From Dehalococcoidia bacterium (lineage in GTDB: Bacteria > Chloroflexota > Dehalococcoidia > SZUA-161): 64,000 bases of DNA. The DNA lies in NCBI GenBank assembly GCA_014874385.1, contig JACWAE010000109.1:1-64000 (forward strand), in the 5' to 3' direction. Position 1 is the stretch's first letter. Each line of letters opens with the position of its first letter. Below the pieces are notes generated by a model. That model ran no database searches, had not been told where the DNA came from, and saw nothing but the letters and a program-made list of their open reading frames with translations. Below are positions 50,236 to 60,151 of this stretch, one piece after another. The position numbers and the translations under genes are program-made.

Positions 50236-51048
50236 TTGCAGAATGTTCTATATGTATGGCGGGATGTTGCGCGCCGAATTAGCGCATCAAGGCGCGTGCT
50301 GCTTCTGTGTGATTACGATGGTACGTTGGCGCCGATCGTGGATAGGCCTGAGTTAGCGGAATTGCCCAAAAGGGTAAGGCAGCTCCTTCAGACCCTGAAC
50401 GCTCAGCGCAAGTTTATGGTAGGTATTATAAGCGGCAGGGCGCTGGATGACCTTAAAGGAAGAGTGGCTATTAACAATATAATCTACGCAGGTAACCACG
50501 GGCTCGAAATAGAGGGTTCTGCAATCAACTTTGTCAATCCTCTGGCAGAAGAAGTACGGCCTGTGTTCCGTTTGATATATCAGGTATTAGGCAAAGCGTT
50601 TCAGCACATTAAAGGGGTTCTTGTGGAAGACAAAGGCCTTACTCTGAGCGTACATTACCGCATGGTGCCAGAAGAGAAATTAGACGATGTAAAGACAGTA
50701 TTTGAAAGTGTTATCTCTATTGCGCAGTCCTTAAAGCAAGTCAAAGTAACCCTGGGCAAGAGAGTCTACGAGATTAGACCCCTGGTAGACTGGGACAAAG
50801 GCAAAGCTATAGACCTGCTTATAGACAGGTTGAGCAACCTAAAAGGTAATGGCGAGACACTGCCTATATTCCTGGGCGATGACCGAACTGACGAGGATGG
50901 ATTTAAAGTCATAAATCAGCACGGGGGCATCCCTATTTTTGTGGGAAATGAGCCAGGAGATACTGTAGCACAATACTACTTGAGTTCCCCATATGAGGTG
51001 GAGGAGTTTCTGAATCTGCTCAGCAGTGATGTTATAAGGGAATATTAA
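50236..51048 (+). CDS. otsB: Trehalose-6-phosphate phosphatase
   Basis: A 270-residue HAD phosphatase: LLLCDYDGTLAPIV is motif I with the two Asp, VGIISGRAL motif II, DWDKGKAIDLL motif III and FLGDDRTDEDGF motif IV. TTG start with CGGAGG upstream. It completes trehalose synthesis after OtsA. The stop is directly followed by the next ATG. Confidence 0.94.
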   Translation: MQNVLYVWRDVARRISASRRVLLLCDYDGTLAPIVDRPELAELPKRVRQLLQTLNAQRKFMVGIISGRALDDLKGRVAINNIIYAGNHGLEIEGSAINFVNPLAEEVRPVFRLIYQVLGKAFQHIKGVLVEDKGLTLSVHYRMVPEEKLDDVKTVFESVISIAQSLKQVKVTLGKRVYEIRPLVDWDKGKAIDLLIDRLSNLKGNGETLPIFLGDDRTDEDGFKVINQHGGIPIFVGNEPGDTVAQYYLSSPYEVEEFLNLLSSDVIREY

Positions 51049-52431
51049 ATGCATTGGTTAGCTGAGAATTGGCCCCATATAATTTCTCCGCTGGTAGCCT
51101 TACTGGCCGGTCTCATCGTCACATTGTGGCTGCGCAGACGTGCCTATAAAGCATTATTTCGATGGGCTGAGAGCACCGAATGGAAGGGCGATGACATACT
51201 GGTTGCGGCTACCAAGGGGCCATCGATACTGTGGTGCATAATAATCAGCGCTTATTTGGCAGTAGAAGTATCCACGTTATCTGCCATTTGGAAGACAAGA
51301 GCTGGCAATGGGCTATGGACATTATTTATAATTTCCCTTGCCTTATCGGTAATTAATCTGGCTACTGGACTTATAGATTACTATGGCGATAGGTATAAGG
51401 CATCTCAGCGCAGCATTGTCATTTCCAATAATATCGTCAGGGTTGTAATCTTCATCTTCGTTGTATTGGGGCTGCTTGATGTTTGGGGTGCACCCACGGG
51501 CGCGCTGCTTATCGTAATAGGCGTGGCAGTTCTGATACTTGCCCTGTCTTTGAGAGAGGCTCTTCCCAACCTCTTCGCCGGACTCCAGCTAAACGCCAGG
51601 GGGCGGATCAAGATTGGGGATTACATAAAACTGGAGACGGGTGAGGAGGGCTATGTCAAGGAAATGGACTGGGCAAATACACAGATAGAAGCTCTAGGGG
51701 GTGGCATCGTTTCAATTCCCAATCGAAAAATCGTCCAAAGTACAGTGATCAACTACGGGCGTCAGCTTAAGAAAGCCAAGGAAGCGTTTCATTTTTTTGG
51801 ACGGGCGCATCTTAAAGAGTTGACCGGGTTGAAGGCAACTAATATCGGAGAACTGGTGAATATTCTCAAAACCGTTCCAGATTCTGTTGTATATTATCAT
51901 ACCCACAACTTCATAGAAGAGCACCACTATCTTACCCCGGAGCCAGCCAATGATTTTTCGGTATGGGTGAGTGACGCTCTGGGCGATGATATCCTAGGAG
52001 AAAGATTAGCGGCTATCGATACTTTCGAATTCACTTCTTTGGCAGCTTTGAGAGACAGGCTGGTCAGCATAATAGAGGAGGACTTGAGCCAGGAAACACA
52101 GCATGTAAATGGTCATCGAGACGCTCCTGAAGGAAGAGAATTTCGCTTTATAAAGTCTATTAGTATAATCATGCCTACACACTATATAGCACACGACCTG
52201 CGGGAGTTTGTGGAAGCTCTACGAATACTCAGTTTAAGTTCTTTGTATTTCCATATTTTCGAATCGAGGCTTCGCCTGGGCAAAGGGCAGAACGACTTCT
52301 CTGCCTGGCTAGAAAGCAGTTTGGACGAGAAGGAGATGGCACAGGAGGTTGCCCGGCTTGATCCTTATAACTATACACTGGAGGGACTGAGATCGTCACT
52401 GATACAGCTTATAGAAAAACGCATCAAGTGA
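51049..52431 (+). CDS. MscS-type channel, second copy
   Basis: A 460-residue MscS homologue: four N-terminal membrane segments, LIVIGVAVLILALSLREALPNLFAG pore helix, GRIKIGDYIKLETGEEGYV, then a long cytoplasmic domain of two similar halves (about 250-340 and 370-455). Each half has the pattern NDFSVWVSDALGDD or NDFSAWLESSLDEK. The internal repeat is unusual for MscS and suggests a sensory or docking role. It starts immediately after otsB. Confidence 0.88.
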   Translation: MHWLAENWPHIISPLVALLAGLIVTLWLRRRAYKALFRWAESTEWKGDDILVAATKGPSILWCIIISAYLAVEVSTLSAIWKTRAGNGLWTLFIISLALSVINLATGLIDYYGDRYKASQRSIVISNNIVRVVIFIFVVLGLLDVWGAPTGALLIVIGVAVLILALSLREALPNLFAGLQLNARGRIKIGDYIKLETGEEGYVKEMDWANTQIEALGGGIVSIPNRKIVQSTVINYGRQLKKAKEAFHFFGRAHLKELTGLKATNIGELVNILKTVPDSVVYYHTHNFIEEHHYLTPEPANDFSVWVSDALGDDILGERLAAIDTFEFTSLAALRDRLVSIIEEDLSQETQHVNGHRDAPEGREFRFIKSISIIMPTHYIAHDLREFVEALRILSLSSLYFHIFESRLRLGKGQNDFSAWLESSLDEKEMAQEVARLDPYNYTLEGLRSSLIQLIEKRIK

Positions 52432-53648
52432 GGGTTGACGACTACGAGCCTATCGTTGGCAAAAGCGGCATCGAAGAGTTGCGACTGCTGGCAGATAAAC
52501 TCGCGGGTAAGGTAATCCAGAATATAAATTCTACCTATGCCGGTGGGGGTGTGGCTGAGATCTTAAGCAGGATGTTGCCACTTTTGAATCAGCTTGGCGT
52601 GGATGCTCGCTGGAGCGCGATCAAGGGCAATGATGAGTTTTTCCAGGTAACTAAAAAAATACACAATGCTCTGCATGGAAAGGGGGAGCCGCTTTCGGCT
52701 CGAGACATCTCGTTATTCAAGGAAACGAGCCAAAAGAATATCGAGGAGATAAACCCGAGTGGAGACATTCTATTTATTCACGATCCTCAGCCTATAGCCC
52801 TGGTCGAAAAGAAAAAAGAAATCGGTAAGAAATGGGTTTGGAGATGCCATATAGACGTTTCCCAGCCCATAGAGCCAGTTTGGGGCTTTCTGGAGCCCTG
52901 GGTAACCCAATATGATGCAGCAGTATTTTCTGCGCCGGCCTTCTCGCGGCCACTTCCCATACGGCAGTTCCTTATCTCACCCTCCATTGACCCGCTGAGC
53001 GACAAAAATAAAGGATTACCTCGTGGCACAATAGATGCTGTCCTGGAGAAGTACGGTGTTCCCAATGACAAACCCATGATCGTCCAGATATCTCGCTTCG
53101 ACTATTTAAAAGACCCGGTTGGCGTCATCAAGGCGTTCAAGTTGGTGAAAAGAAGTATAAACTGCTCTTTGGTCCTGGCCGGCGGCACAGCTACTGATGA
53201 CCCGGAATCCAGCATGGTTCTGGAAGAGGTTAAAGAGAAAGCGGGCAACGATCCAGATATTCATATCTTGCTTATACCACCTGGTAGCGATCTTGAGATC
53301 AACGCACTACAAAGAGCTGCAACGGTTATTCTGCAAAAATCTCTGAAAGAGGGCTTTGGACTTACTGTGAGCGAGGCCTTGTGGAAGGCAAAACCTGTGG
53401 TCGCCTCGGCAGTAGGGGGGATACCCCTGCAGGTTAAGAACAAATTTACCGGACTTCTTTCTCATGGTATAGAGGGTACAGCTTTTGCGATCAGGCAAAT
53501 TCTGACTAACCCGGAATACGCCAAGTGGCTGGGTGAGAATGGTAAGGAGCATGTCAGACACAATTTTCTTATTACGCGCCACCTGAAGGAGTATTTGCTC
53601 CTGTTTATGTCTCTAGACCATTCCGAAGACGTTATCTATCTGTCATAG
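52428..53648 (+). CDS. treT: Trehalose glycosyltransferring synthase (TreT-like, GT4)
   Basis: A 406-residue GT4 protein: VIQNINSTYAGGGVAEILSRM, DDEFFQVTKKIHNALHG-type region, FIHDPQPIAL, WRCHIDVSQP, VQISRFDYLKDPVGVIKAF, LKEGFGLTVSEALWKAKPVVAS. These features match TreT, which joins NDP-glucose and glucose to trehalose reversibly. GTG overlaps the stop of the mscS gene (GTGA). A paralogue is at 61139. Confidence 0.88.
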   Translation: MRVDDYEPIVGKSGIEELRLLADKLAGKVIQNINSTYAGGGVAEILSRMLPLLNQLGVDARWSAIKGNDEFFQVTKKIHNALHGKGEPLSARDISLFKETSQKNIEEINPSGDILFIHDPQPIALVEKKKEIGKKWVWRCHIDVSQPIEPVWGFLEPWVTQYDAAVFSAPAFSRPLPIRQFLISPSIDPLSDKNKGLPRGTIDAVLEKYGVPNDKPMIVQISRFDYLKDPVGVIKAFKLVKRSINCSLVLAGGTATDDPESSMVLEEVKEKAGNDPDIHILLIPPGSDLEINALQRAATVILQKSLKEGFGLTVSEALWKAKPVVASAVGGIPLQVKNKFTGLLSHGIEGTAFAIRQILTNPEYAKWLGENGKEHVRHNFLITRHLKEYLLLFMSLDHSEDVIYLS

Positions 53649-53709
53649 ATAGGATCGCATCAGTCATTTTCGTTGGCAGCTCGTAGAGATACCAAGGAGG
53701 CTTTCTGAA

Positions 53710-54177
53710 ATGTTTGAGAAAATCCTTGTATGCTTGGATGGGTCTGAGCTTGCCGAGCAGATTCTGCCCTATGCCGCTGAGGAAGCTGTACACTTCGGCA
53801 GCAGGCTGGTGCTTCTTCGAGTCATCACTGGTTCCAGCTCTATGCCTATGGCGGCAGCAGGGGTGCCTGCCTATACGACTGAGGCGGTCACACAGCAAAT
53901 GGAGAGTGAGGAACAAGAGACGAAGGCATACCTGGAACGTTTAGCTCTACCTCTGCAACAAAAAGGGTTGCATGTAGAATGCGTTACTCTGCGCGGATTG
54001 CAGATTGGTGAAGCGATCGTGAGTTACGCTGATGAGAATAACGTTGGCCTCATTGCCGTCGCTACTCATGGACGCAGTGGATTGGGCCGCCTGGTCTTTG
54101 GCAGCGTTGCAGACTTCGTCCTGAGAGAGTCGGGACTACCAATCTTGCTGGTAAAGTCAAAGAGGAACGGGGCTTAA
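53710..54177 (+). CDS. Universal stress protein
   Basis: A 155-residue UspA domain: MFEKILVCLDGSELAEQILPYA at the start and GLIAVATHGRSGLGRLVFGSVADFVLRES with the ATP-binding G-2x-G-9x-G-S/T pattern at the end. AAGGAGG precedes the ATG. It probably binds ATP and acts in stress signalling. Confidence 0.92.
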   Translation: MFEKILVCLDGSELAEQILPYAAEEAVHFGSRLVLLRVITGSSSMPMAAAGVPAYTTEAVTQQMESEEQETKAYLERLALPLQQKGLHVECVTLRGLQIGEAIVSYADENNVGLIAVATHGRSGLGRLVFGSVADFVLRESGLPILLVKSKRNGA

Positions 54178-54357
54178 AATTGTTTTCCATAGTGCAAGCC
54201 CTTATTGACGCCATTCTATGAGCTGAGAAGTTCTGTTGATTTATGACAAAAGTGGGCGGAGACAATTTCTCGCTTTACCAGAATGTTTGTCGATGAGCTA
54301 GAATAATTTTGCCCAGACAGTATATTTACCCCTTCGACCCCTAGAGGAAGAGACGAC

Positions 54358-55446
54358 GTGGACCATATCCCGCAAGAGCCAGTCCTCTATATCGCAATAG
54401 GATTAGTCGCTATAACATTAATAGTGCTAATCCTGCCTTTCGTAGTTAAGAAAATAGGAGAACATTTAGAGCCGTTCTTCCTGATTATGGGCGTAATCGC
54501 CGTGAGCCTTTCCGGCCTATGGAGTTGGGAACTGGCGAAGGATGCCCTTAAGGCCCCGGTGATGATTGGTTCACTACCTATAGGCATTTTCCAGGTGGTG
54601 CTTATATTTGGCCTTCTCATTTACTATTTCAACAAGCCTTTCGCTAATGGCATCATATCTCTAGCGGGCAAGCTTGGTCCCCCAGTCTTCATTTTCTTTT
54701 TTATAGTGCTGCTGGGCCTTTTTTCTAGCATTGTCTCTGTCATCGTTACGGCTTGCATCTTAGCTGAGGTTATAGCAGCGCTCCCTTTCTCGAAAAGCGA
54801 TAGGGTGAAGATAACAGTGATTACCTGTTTTGCGGTGGGTCTGGGAGCTGGACTGACACCGCTAGGCGAACCTCTATCTACTATCCTGGTGAGTAAGCTG
54901 GCTGGCGCGCCATACCATGCAGGTTTTCTTTTCCCGTTACAGAAATTCGGGGTCTACATAATTCCCGGCGTCATAGCCACAGCTATTTTCGGGGCGGTGT
55001 ATATCGGCCGTAAGGTATCTTTCAAAGCGGAGGCGATGGTCCCAGAGTATTCGGAAACCCTTAGGGGAGCTTTGATGAGGGCTGTTTGGGTTTATGTTTT
55101 CATCGCCGCACTCATACTATTAGGTGAAGGCATGAAGCCATTAATGATATGGTATTTAGAGAAGATTTCCCCCTGGGGGCTTTACTGGATCAACACGATT
55201 TCAGCGGTTCTGGATAACGCCACTCTGACCGCGGTCGAGATAGGCCCCACTATGGCGCTATCCCAGATTATCAGTGCCACCATGGCTCTGCTTATCGCAG
55301 GGGGGATGCTCATCCCGGGCAATATCCCGAACATAGTGGCGGCAGGAAGGCTGAAGATAAATATGAAAGAGTGGGCAAAAATAGGCATCCCCATGGGTCT
55401 GGTATTCATGGTTGTCTACTTTATCGCTCTGGTATCTACTACTTAA
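54358..55446 (+). CDS. DUF1646 family membrane transporter
   Basis: A 362-residue protein with 10-11 hydrophobic segments. It matches the DUF1646 family by LPFVVKKIGEHLEPFFLIMG, GLGAGLTPLGEPLSTILVS and AVLDNATLTAVEIGP. These Asn/Asp/Pro-containing helices resemble the NhaD/arsenite-type ion-transporter core, suggesting Na+ or anion movement. GTG start with GAGGAAGAG upstream. Confidence 0.82.
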   Translation: MDHIPQEPVLYIAIGLVAITLIVLILPFVVKKIGEHLEPFFLIMGVIAVSLSGLWSWELAKDALKAPVMIGSLPIGIFQVVLIFGLLIYYFNKPFANGIISLAGKLGPPVFIFFFIVLLGLFSSIVSVIVTACILAEVIAALPFSKSDRVKITVITCFAVGLGAGLTPLGEPLSTILVSKLAGAPYHAGFLFPLQKFGVYIIPGVIATAIFGAVYIGRKVSFKAEAMVPEYSETLRGALMRAVWVYVFIAALILLGEGMKPLMIWYLEKISPWGLYWINTISAVLDNATLTAVEIGPTMALSQIISATMALLIAGGMLIPGNIPNIVAAGRLKINMKEWAKIGIPMGLVFMVVYFIALVSTT

Positions 55447-55624
55447 CGTAACCCTGGCTTACCGTAAATTTGTAAACGGTATGAGATACCACATTCCCCT
55501 AAATTTGATAACTTTTTAACCTTTTCCCCTTTCATTTTATAACTTCTTTATAGGTAATGTTTACTATTAGTGTTGTATTTTTGTTACATAGAGCTGCCCT
55601 ATTTTGAAAGTCCGAGGCTAAGCC

Positions 55625-58135
55625 GTGAATGAGAAAATGAAAAAGGCTAAACAGACAAAAGGCCCAAAGGGAAAGCAACCAGAAGGACAGGCCAGGGCAT
55701 CCCAGGCCAGGGCTTTGCAGACTATGCCGATGTCTGAACTGCTAAGTCATTTGGGCTCTACTGAGAATGGGCTCAGTAAGGCCGAGGCTCAAAATAGGTT
55801 AGCCCAGTACGGCTACAACGAGCTTGCTGAGGAGAAGGTCAATCCCATCCTGAAATTCCTCTCCTATTTCTGGGGGCCTATCCCCGGGATGATTATGATT
55901 GCAGCAGTTCTCTCTGGCGTTCTGCGTCATTGGCCTGACCTCGGCGTCATACTTGTCCTGTTGGTGATGAATGCCGCTGTGGGCTTCCGCGAGGAATATC
56001 AGGCAGGTAATGCCATTGCGGCGCTCAAAGCGAAGCTGGCACTTCAGGCCAAGGTAAAGCGAGACGGCTCTTGGGCAACCATACCGGCGCGTGAGCTGGT
56101 ACCGGGCGATGTCACCCGGCTGCATATAGGGGATATCGTCCCTGCTGATGCGCGGTTATTGAGCGGAGATCCGGTCGAAGTTGACCAGTCGGCTTTAACC
56201 GGGGAGTCTCTGCCCGTGGAACGCAAATCCGGTGAAGTTGTCTACTCGGGCTCTATTCTCAGGCAAGGAGAAATTGACGCACTTGTCTATGGCACCGGCC
56301 AGAATACTTACTATGGCAAAACCGCTGAACTCGTCGCAACAGCCCAGACACGCAGTCATTTCCAGCAGGCTGTAATGAGGATTGCTGACTACCTCATAGT
56401 AATTGCAGTAGTTTTGGCCATCCTGATATTCGGGGTAACCGTTTCTAGAGGCGAGGGGACGCTGGTCGTGCTTCAGTTCGCACTGATTTTGACCATTGCG
56501 GCTGTGCCCGTGGCCATGCCGGCAGTGTTATCTATAACCATGGCGCTGGGGGCCAGAGTTCTGGCGACGAAGCAGGCTATTGTTACAAGGCTCGCTTCTG
56601 TTGAGGAGTTAGCCGGGGTTGATGTGCTCTGCTCTGATAAGACAGGGACGCTGACCCAAAATAAATTGACTATGGGGGACCCTTTTACCCTTCCCAACGT
56701 CGAATCGGGGCAGTTGATTTTTAGCGCAGCGCTGGCTTCCCGAGCCGAGAATCAGGACCCCATCGACTTAGCTGTGCTCGGCGGAGTGAAGGATGGTCAG
56801 CAATTGAGTTCTTACGAGGTCGTTCATTTTCTGCCATTCGATCCGGTTCACAAGCGTACCGAAGCTACAGTAAAGGGGAAAGACGGGTATGTTTTTAAGG
56901 TGACTAAAGGTGCCCCCCAGGTGATTTTGGCTCTTGCCCCCAATGCGGCGCAGATTAAACCTCAAGTCGATAAAGCTGTAAATGAATTCGCATCACGTGG
57001 CTTTCGCTCTCTGGGGGTGGCCAGGGCCGAAGATCAAGGCCAATGGCAATTTCTGGGTGTAATCCCGCTCTATGACCCGATTCGTGAGGATTCCAAGGCC
57101 ACTATTGATACTGCAAAAGAGATGGGCCTCAACGTAAAGATGGTAACCGGGGATCAGGTTGCCATCGCCAAGGAGATCGGACGCCAACTGGATCTGGGCA
57201 AAGACATTATTGATGCCACCCTCTTCGACGAAACCAAACCTCAGCAAGCTGGGCAATTGGCCGATGCCATTGAACGTGCTAACGGCTTTGCCCAGGTCTT
57301 CCCTGAGCATAAATATCACATCGTCGAGGTTCTCCAACAAAAAGGACACATTGTGGGCATGACCGGTGATGGTGTTAACGACGCACCGGCGTTGAAGAAG
57401 GCTGATGCAGGTATTGCAGTTTCCGGAGCTACTGACGCCGCTCGAGCGGCAGCCAGTATCGTGTTATTGCTTCCCGGCCTATCCGTGATAATCGATGCCA
57501 TTAAAGAGGCCCGCAAGACCTTTCGGCGCATGACGAACTACGCTATCTATCGTGTTGCCGAGACAATCGCTTTGTTGGCATTTCTTACCATAGCCATATT
57601 GATATTCAATTTCCGACCTGTGACCGCAATTATGATAGTCCTGCTAGCCATACTCAACGATGGCGCTATCCTGTCCATTGCCTATGACAACGTCCGCTAC
57701 GGTAACAAGCCGGAGGCATGGAACATGCGCACGGTACTGGGCGTGGCTACAGTAATCGGCGGCTTTGCCATGCTTCGCTCCTTCGGCATCTTCTATCTCG
57801 GCGATAGGGTCTTCCATCTAAGCCATGGCGTAACTCAGACGCTGGTATATTTGAACCTCTCCGTGGGAGGCCATCTCACACTTTTCGTGGCACGAACCAG
57901 ATGGAACTTCTGGTCCATCCGACCTGCGCCGATTCTACTGATAGCGGTGATTGGTACGCAGATTGCAGCTACGTTCATCGCAGTATTCGGGCTATTCATG
58001 ACGCCTTTGGGCTGGACTTATGCGGGAATAGTCTGGGGCTATTGTTTGGGTCTGTTCCTTATTCAAGATAGGGTAAAGCTACTGGCATACAGAATTTTCG
58101 AGAGACAACGCTCAGTCTCACCGGTAAAAGTATAA
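55625..58135 (+). CDS. Plasma-membrane type P-ATPase, proton-pumping (IIIA)
   Basis: An 836-residue P-type ATPase. A domain LTGESLPVE, phosphorylation site CSDKTGTLTQNKL, ATP-binding KGAPQVIL, hinge MTGDGVNDAPALKKADAGIAV, and about ten membrane helices. The length, and the lack of the C-terminal autoinhibitory region, fit archaeal and bacterial H+-ATPases of class IIIA. GTG start. A 178-bp, A+T-rich gap lies upstream and should hold its promoter. Confidence 0.92.
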   Translation: MNEKMKKAKQTKGPKGKQPEGQARASQARALQTMPMSELLSHLGSTENGLSKAEAQNRLAQYGYNELAEEKVNPILKFLSYFWGPIPGMIMIAAVLSGVLRHWPDLGVILVLLVMNAAVGFREEYQAGNAIAALKAKLALQAKVKRDGSWATIPARELVPGDVTRLHIGDIVPADARLLSGDPVEVDQSALTGESLPVERKSGEVVYSGSILRQGEIDALVYGTGQNTYYGKTAELVATAQTRSHFQQAVMRIADYLIVIAVVLAILIFGVTVSRGEGTLVVLQFALILTIAAVPVAMPAVLSITMALGARVLATKQAIVTRLASVEELAGVDVLCSDKTGTLTQNKLTMGDPFTLPNVESGQLIFSAALASRAENQDPIDLAVLGGVKDGQQLSSYEVVHFLPFDPVHKRTEATVKGKDGYVFKVTKGAPQVILALAPNAAQIKPQVDKAVNEFASRGFRSLGVARAEDQGQWQFLGVIPLYDPIREDSKATIDTAKEMGLNVKMVTGDQVAIAKEIGRQLDLGKDIIDATLFDETKPQQAGQLADAIERANGFAQVFPEHKYHIVEVLQQKGHIVGMTGDGVNDAPALKKADAGIAVSGATDAARAAASIVLLLPGLSVIIDAIKEARKTFRRMTNYAIYRVAETIALLAFLTIAILIFNFRPVTAIMIVLLAILNDGAILSIAYDNVRYGNKPEAWNMRTVLGVATVIGGFAMLRSFGIFYLGDRVFHLSHGVTQTLVYLNLSVGGHLTLFVARTRWNFWSIRPAPILLIAVIGTQIAATFIAVFGLFMTPLGWTYAGIVWGYCLGLFLIQDRVKLLAYRIFERQRSVSPVKV

Positions 58136-58154
58136 AAAAAACGATTGTGCGATA

Positions 58155-58182
58155 TTGTTTGGGTAATAATTGTCAATATAAT
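58155..58182 (+). promoter_or_regulatory. Promoter of the HEAT-repeat gene
   Basis: TTGTTT (58155-58160) and TATAAT (58177-58182) with a 16-bp spacer, 21 bases before the ATG. The ribosome binding site AGGAGG falls between. Confidence 0.5.
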
Positions 58183-58202
58183 TAACAGACAGGAGGAAAA
58201 TC

Positions 58203-58745
58203 ATGCAAGAATCGGGCGACCAGACGAACCATTTCACTGCGAACCAGGATATCCCCGATGATCCAGATAGCATCAACTTGTTAGTGTCTAAGTTATCTGG
58301 ATCTGACGGCTTTGAGCGCGAGAGAGCGCGCATGTCTTTGGTAGATATCGGGAGCCCTGCGGTGCCGCCCCTCATCGAAACGCTGCGAGCTCGCAAAAAG
58401 CAGGTTCGCTGGGAGGCAGCTAAGGCATTAGCCGCCATCGCCGATCCTGCGGCGGCGGGCGCTCTGGTGAAAGCTTTAGAAGACAGAGAGTTCGATGTGC
58501 GCTGGATAGCGGCTGAGGGATTGATTAATATAGGCCGTGAGGGGATAGTACCTTTGCTGCGCACGCTGATCGAGCGTTCAGATTCGCCATGGTTACGTCA
58601 GGGCGCCCATCACGTACTCCACGATCTTGCCGTAGGAGACCTTGAGGAGATGCTGAAGCCCGTAGTGGACTCGCTACAGGATGTCGAGTCAGCGATGGAG
58701 ACTCCTATTGCAGCGAAAGCTATTTTAGACAGGCTGGTGTCATAA
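58203..58745 (+). CDS. HEAT-repeat protein
   Basis: A 180-residue helical repeat protein. HEAT units are seen as RARMSLVDIGSPAVPPLIETL, VRWEAAKALAAIADPAAAGAL and VRWIAAEGLINIGREGIVPLL, each with the conserved Asp/Arg turn. It is a protein-binding scaffold with no catalytic motif. CAGGAGG upstream. Confidence 0.85.
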   Translation: MQESGDQTNHFTANQDIPDDPDSINLLVSKLSGSDGFERERARMSLVDIGSPAVPPLIETLRARKKQVRWEAAKALAAIADPAAAGALVKALEDREFDVRWIAAEGLINIGREGIVPLLRTLIERSDSPWLRQGAHHVLHDLAVGDLEEMLKPVVDSLQDVESAMETPIAAKAILDRLVS

Positions 58746-58811
58746 CAGGCTGAGAATCGATGAGAATCTGTGCAGATTCTAGTGCTTGGAGATGTATGGA
58801 AGGAGGACAGC

Positions 58812-59042
58812 ATGCCTATTCCGAGGAGCCAATTCGATAAAGCTATAGACAAACTGTCGGAAAAAGTTTTGAAATTTTTGGAATCACATCCTGCTGAAGC
58901 GTTTGCGATTGAGGAGCTGGCGGAAGAGGTGGGTGGAAGACAGCTAGAAGTCTGGTCTGTTCTGGAGGAGTTGAAGAAACAAAAGTTAGCGAAGGGAAAG
59001 TGTATAGAAGGAAAGAGCCACTATTGCATCGGTAAGGCGTGA
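58812..59042 (+). CDS. Small winged-helix protein
   Basis: A 76-residue protein from the ATG reading MPIPRSQFDKAIDKL, with GAAGGAGG upstream. Residues 20-70 fit a winged helix (AFAIEELAEEVGGRQLEVWSVLEELKKQKLAKG). The family is unassigned, and it may bind DNA. Confidence 0.7.
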   Translation: MPIPRSQFDKAIDKLSEKVLKFLESHPAEAFAIEELAEEVGGRQLEVWSVLEELKKQKLAKGKCIEGKSHYCIGKA

Positions 59043-59152
59043 TATACCGATTACGCAGTACTCGTGATATACTGTCACATAACGGTAATCTGTGAGCTCT
59101 AATGTGGCCCTAAACTCGACAAAGCAATAACACAATAAGGAGAGTGAACACT

Positions 59153-60061
59153 TTGTACGAGAAAATCCTTCTTCCGCTGGATGGTTCGGACCTGGCTCAG
59201 CAAGCTATACCGTACGCTGAAAAATTAGCGGGAAGCCTTGGTTCGCAGATTAAACTGATATATGTTAGGGGTCCGCATGAAGACAAGTATAGTAACATGC
59301 ACAAGTTGTATCTTCAGAAAATAGCTGAGGCTATGAAAAGCGGAGCAGAACAGTACACGGACAAACCGGGCAGGGATAAAATTATTGTTGAGTCGACAAT
59401 ACTGGCTGGTGACCCCGCACAGGAGATTGTAGATTACGCAGACAAAGAAAACATCGACTTAATTGTGATGTCAACCCATGGCCGGACAGGTATAACACGC
59501 TGGGCTCTGGGGAGCGTTGCCGATAGAGTGTTAAGAGCTACGAGAAAGCCGCTGGCACTTATCAGGGCCAAGAATATTCGACCTAATACACTCCCCAAGA
59601 ATATAATTAACAAGATACTGGTAACCCTGGATGGTTCAGCCCAAAGTGAAGTAGTTATACCTTATGTAGAGGAACTTGCCTCCAGGATTAAAGCCGAGGT
59701 TGTCCTGCTGCATGTGTTAGAACCTAGCTACTATGTTTTTACTGTCGGAGGATTCAACTGGGATGCCTATTCAGAAAAGCAAAGAAAGTCCATGAAAGCC
59801 TTTTACACAGATTATCTTCAAGGTATAGCAGCCAAATTTCGGAAAATGGGGATAACCACAAAGTATCAAGTCATATTCGGCATTGTGGCTGAGGTGATAA
59901 TCGACTTTTCAGACAAGGTCCATGCCGATTTTGTTGCTATGTCCACACATGGCAGGTCCGGTGTCAACCGTTGGGTGCTGGGAAGCGTGGCAGAAAGAGT
60001 TCTCCGGGCGGGTAATACTTCGCTCCTCCTGGTTAGAGAGTCGGGTGCCAGAACCGAGTAG
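59153..60061 (+). CDS. Tandem universal stress protein
   Basis: A 302-residue protein with two UspA domains. The first (1-about 143) has LYEKILLPLDGSDLAQQAIPYA and STHGRTGITRWALGSVADRVLRA. The second (about 155-300) has KILVTLDGSAQSEVVIPYVEE and STHGRSGVNRWVLGSVAERVLRAG. TTG 59153 is preferred since AAGGAG lies nine bases before it; GTG 59144 is too close to the same site. Confidence 0.9.
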   Translation: MYEKILLPLDGSDLAQQAIPYAEKLAGSLGSQIKLIYVRGPHEDKYSNMHKLYLQKIAEAMKSGAEQYTDKPGRDKIIVESTILAGDPAQEIVDYADKENIDLIVMSTHGRTGITRWALGSVADRVLRATRKPLALIRAKNIRPNTLPKNIINKILVTLDGSAQSEVVIPYVEELASRIKAEVVLLHVLEPSYYVFTVGGFNWDAYSEKQRKSMKAFYTDYLQGIAAKFRKMGITTKYQVIFGIVAEVIIDFSDKVHADFVAMSTHGRSGVNRWVLGSVAERVLRAGNTSLLLVRESGARTE

Positions 60062-60151
60062 GTTAGTGAAAATTCATTTATGGAAGACTGTATTAATATC
60101 TCTCATGAACATTATCCTGATCAAGTAAGGAGTTCGTGAGCAGGGGTAATA

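Noticed and set aside
55447-55624. Small gene or riboswitch before the P-type ATPase
   Set aside because: Only A+T-rich sequence with no coding frame and no convincing conserved stem structure was seen.
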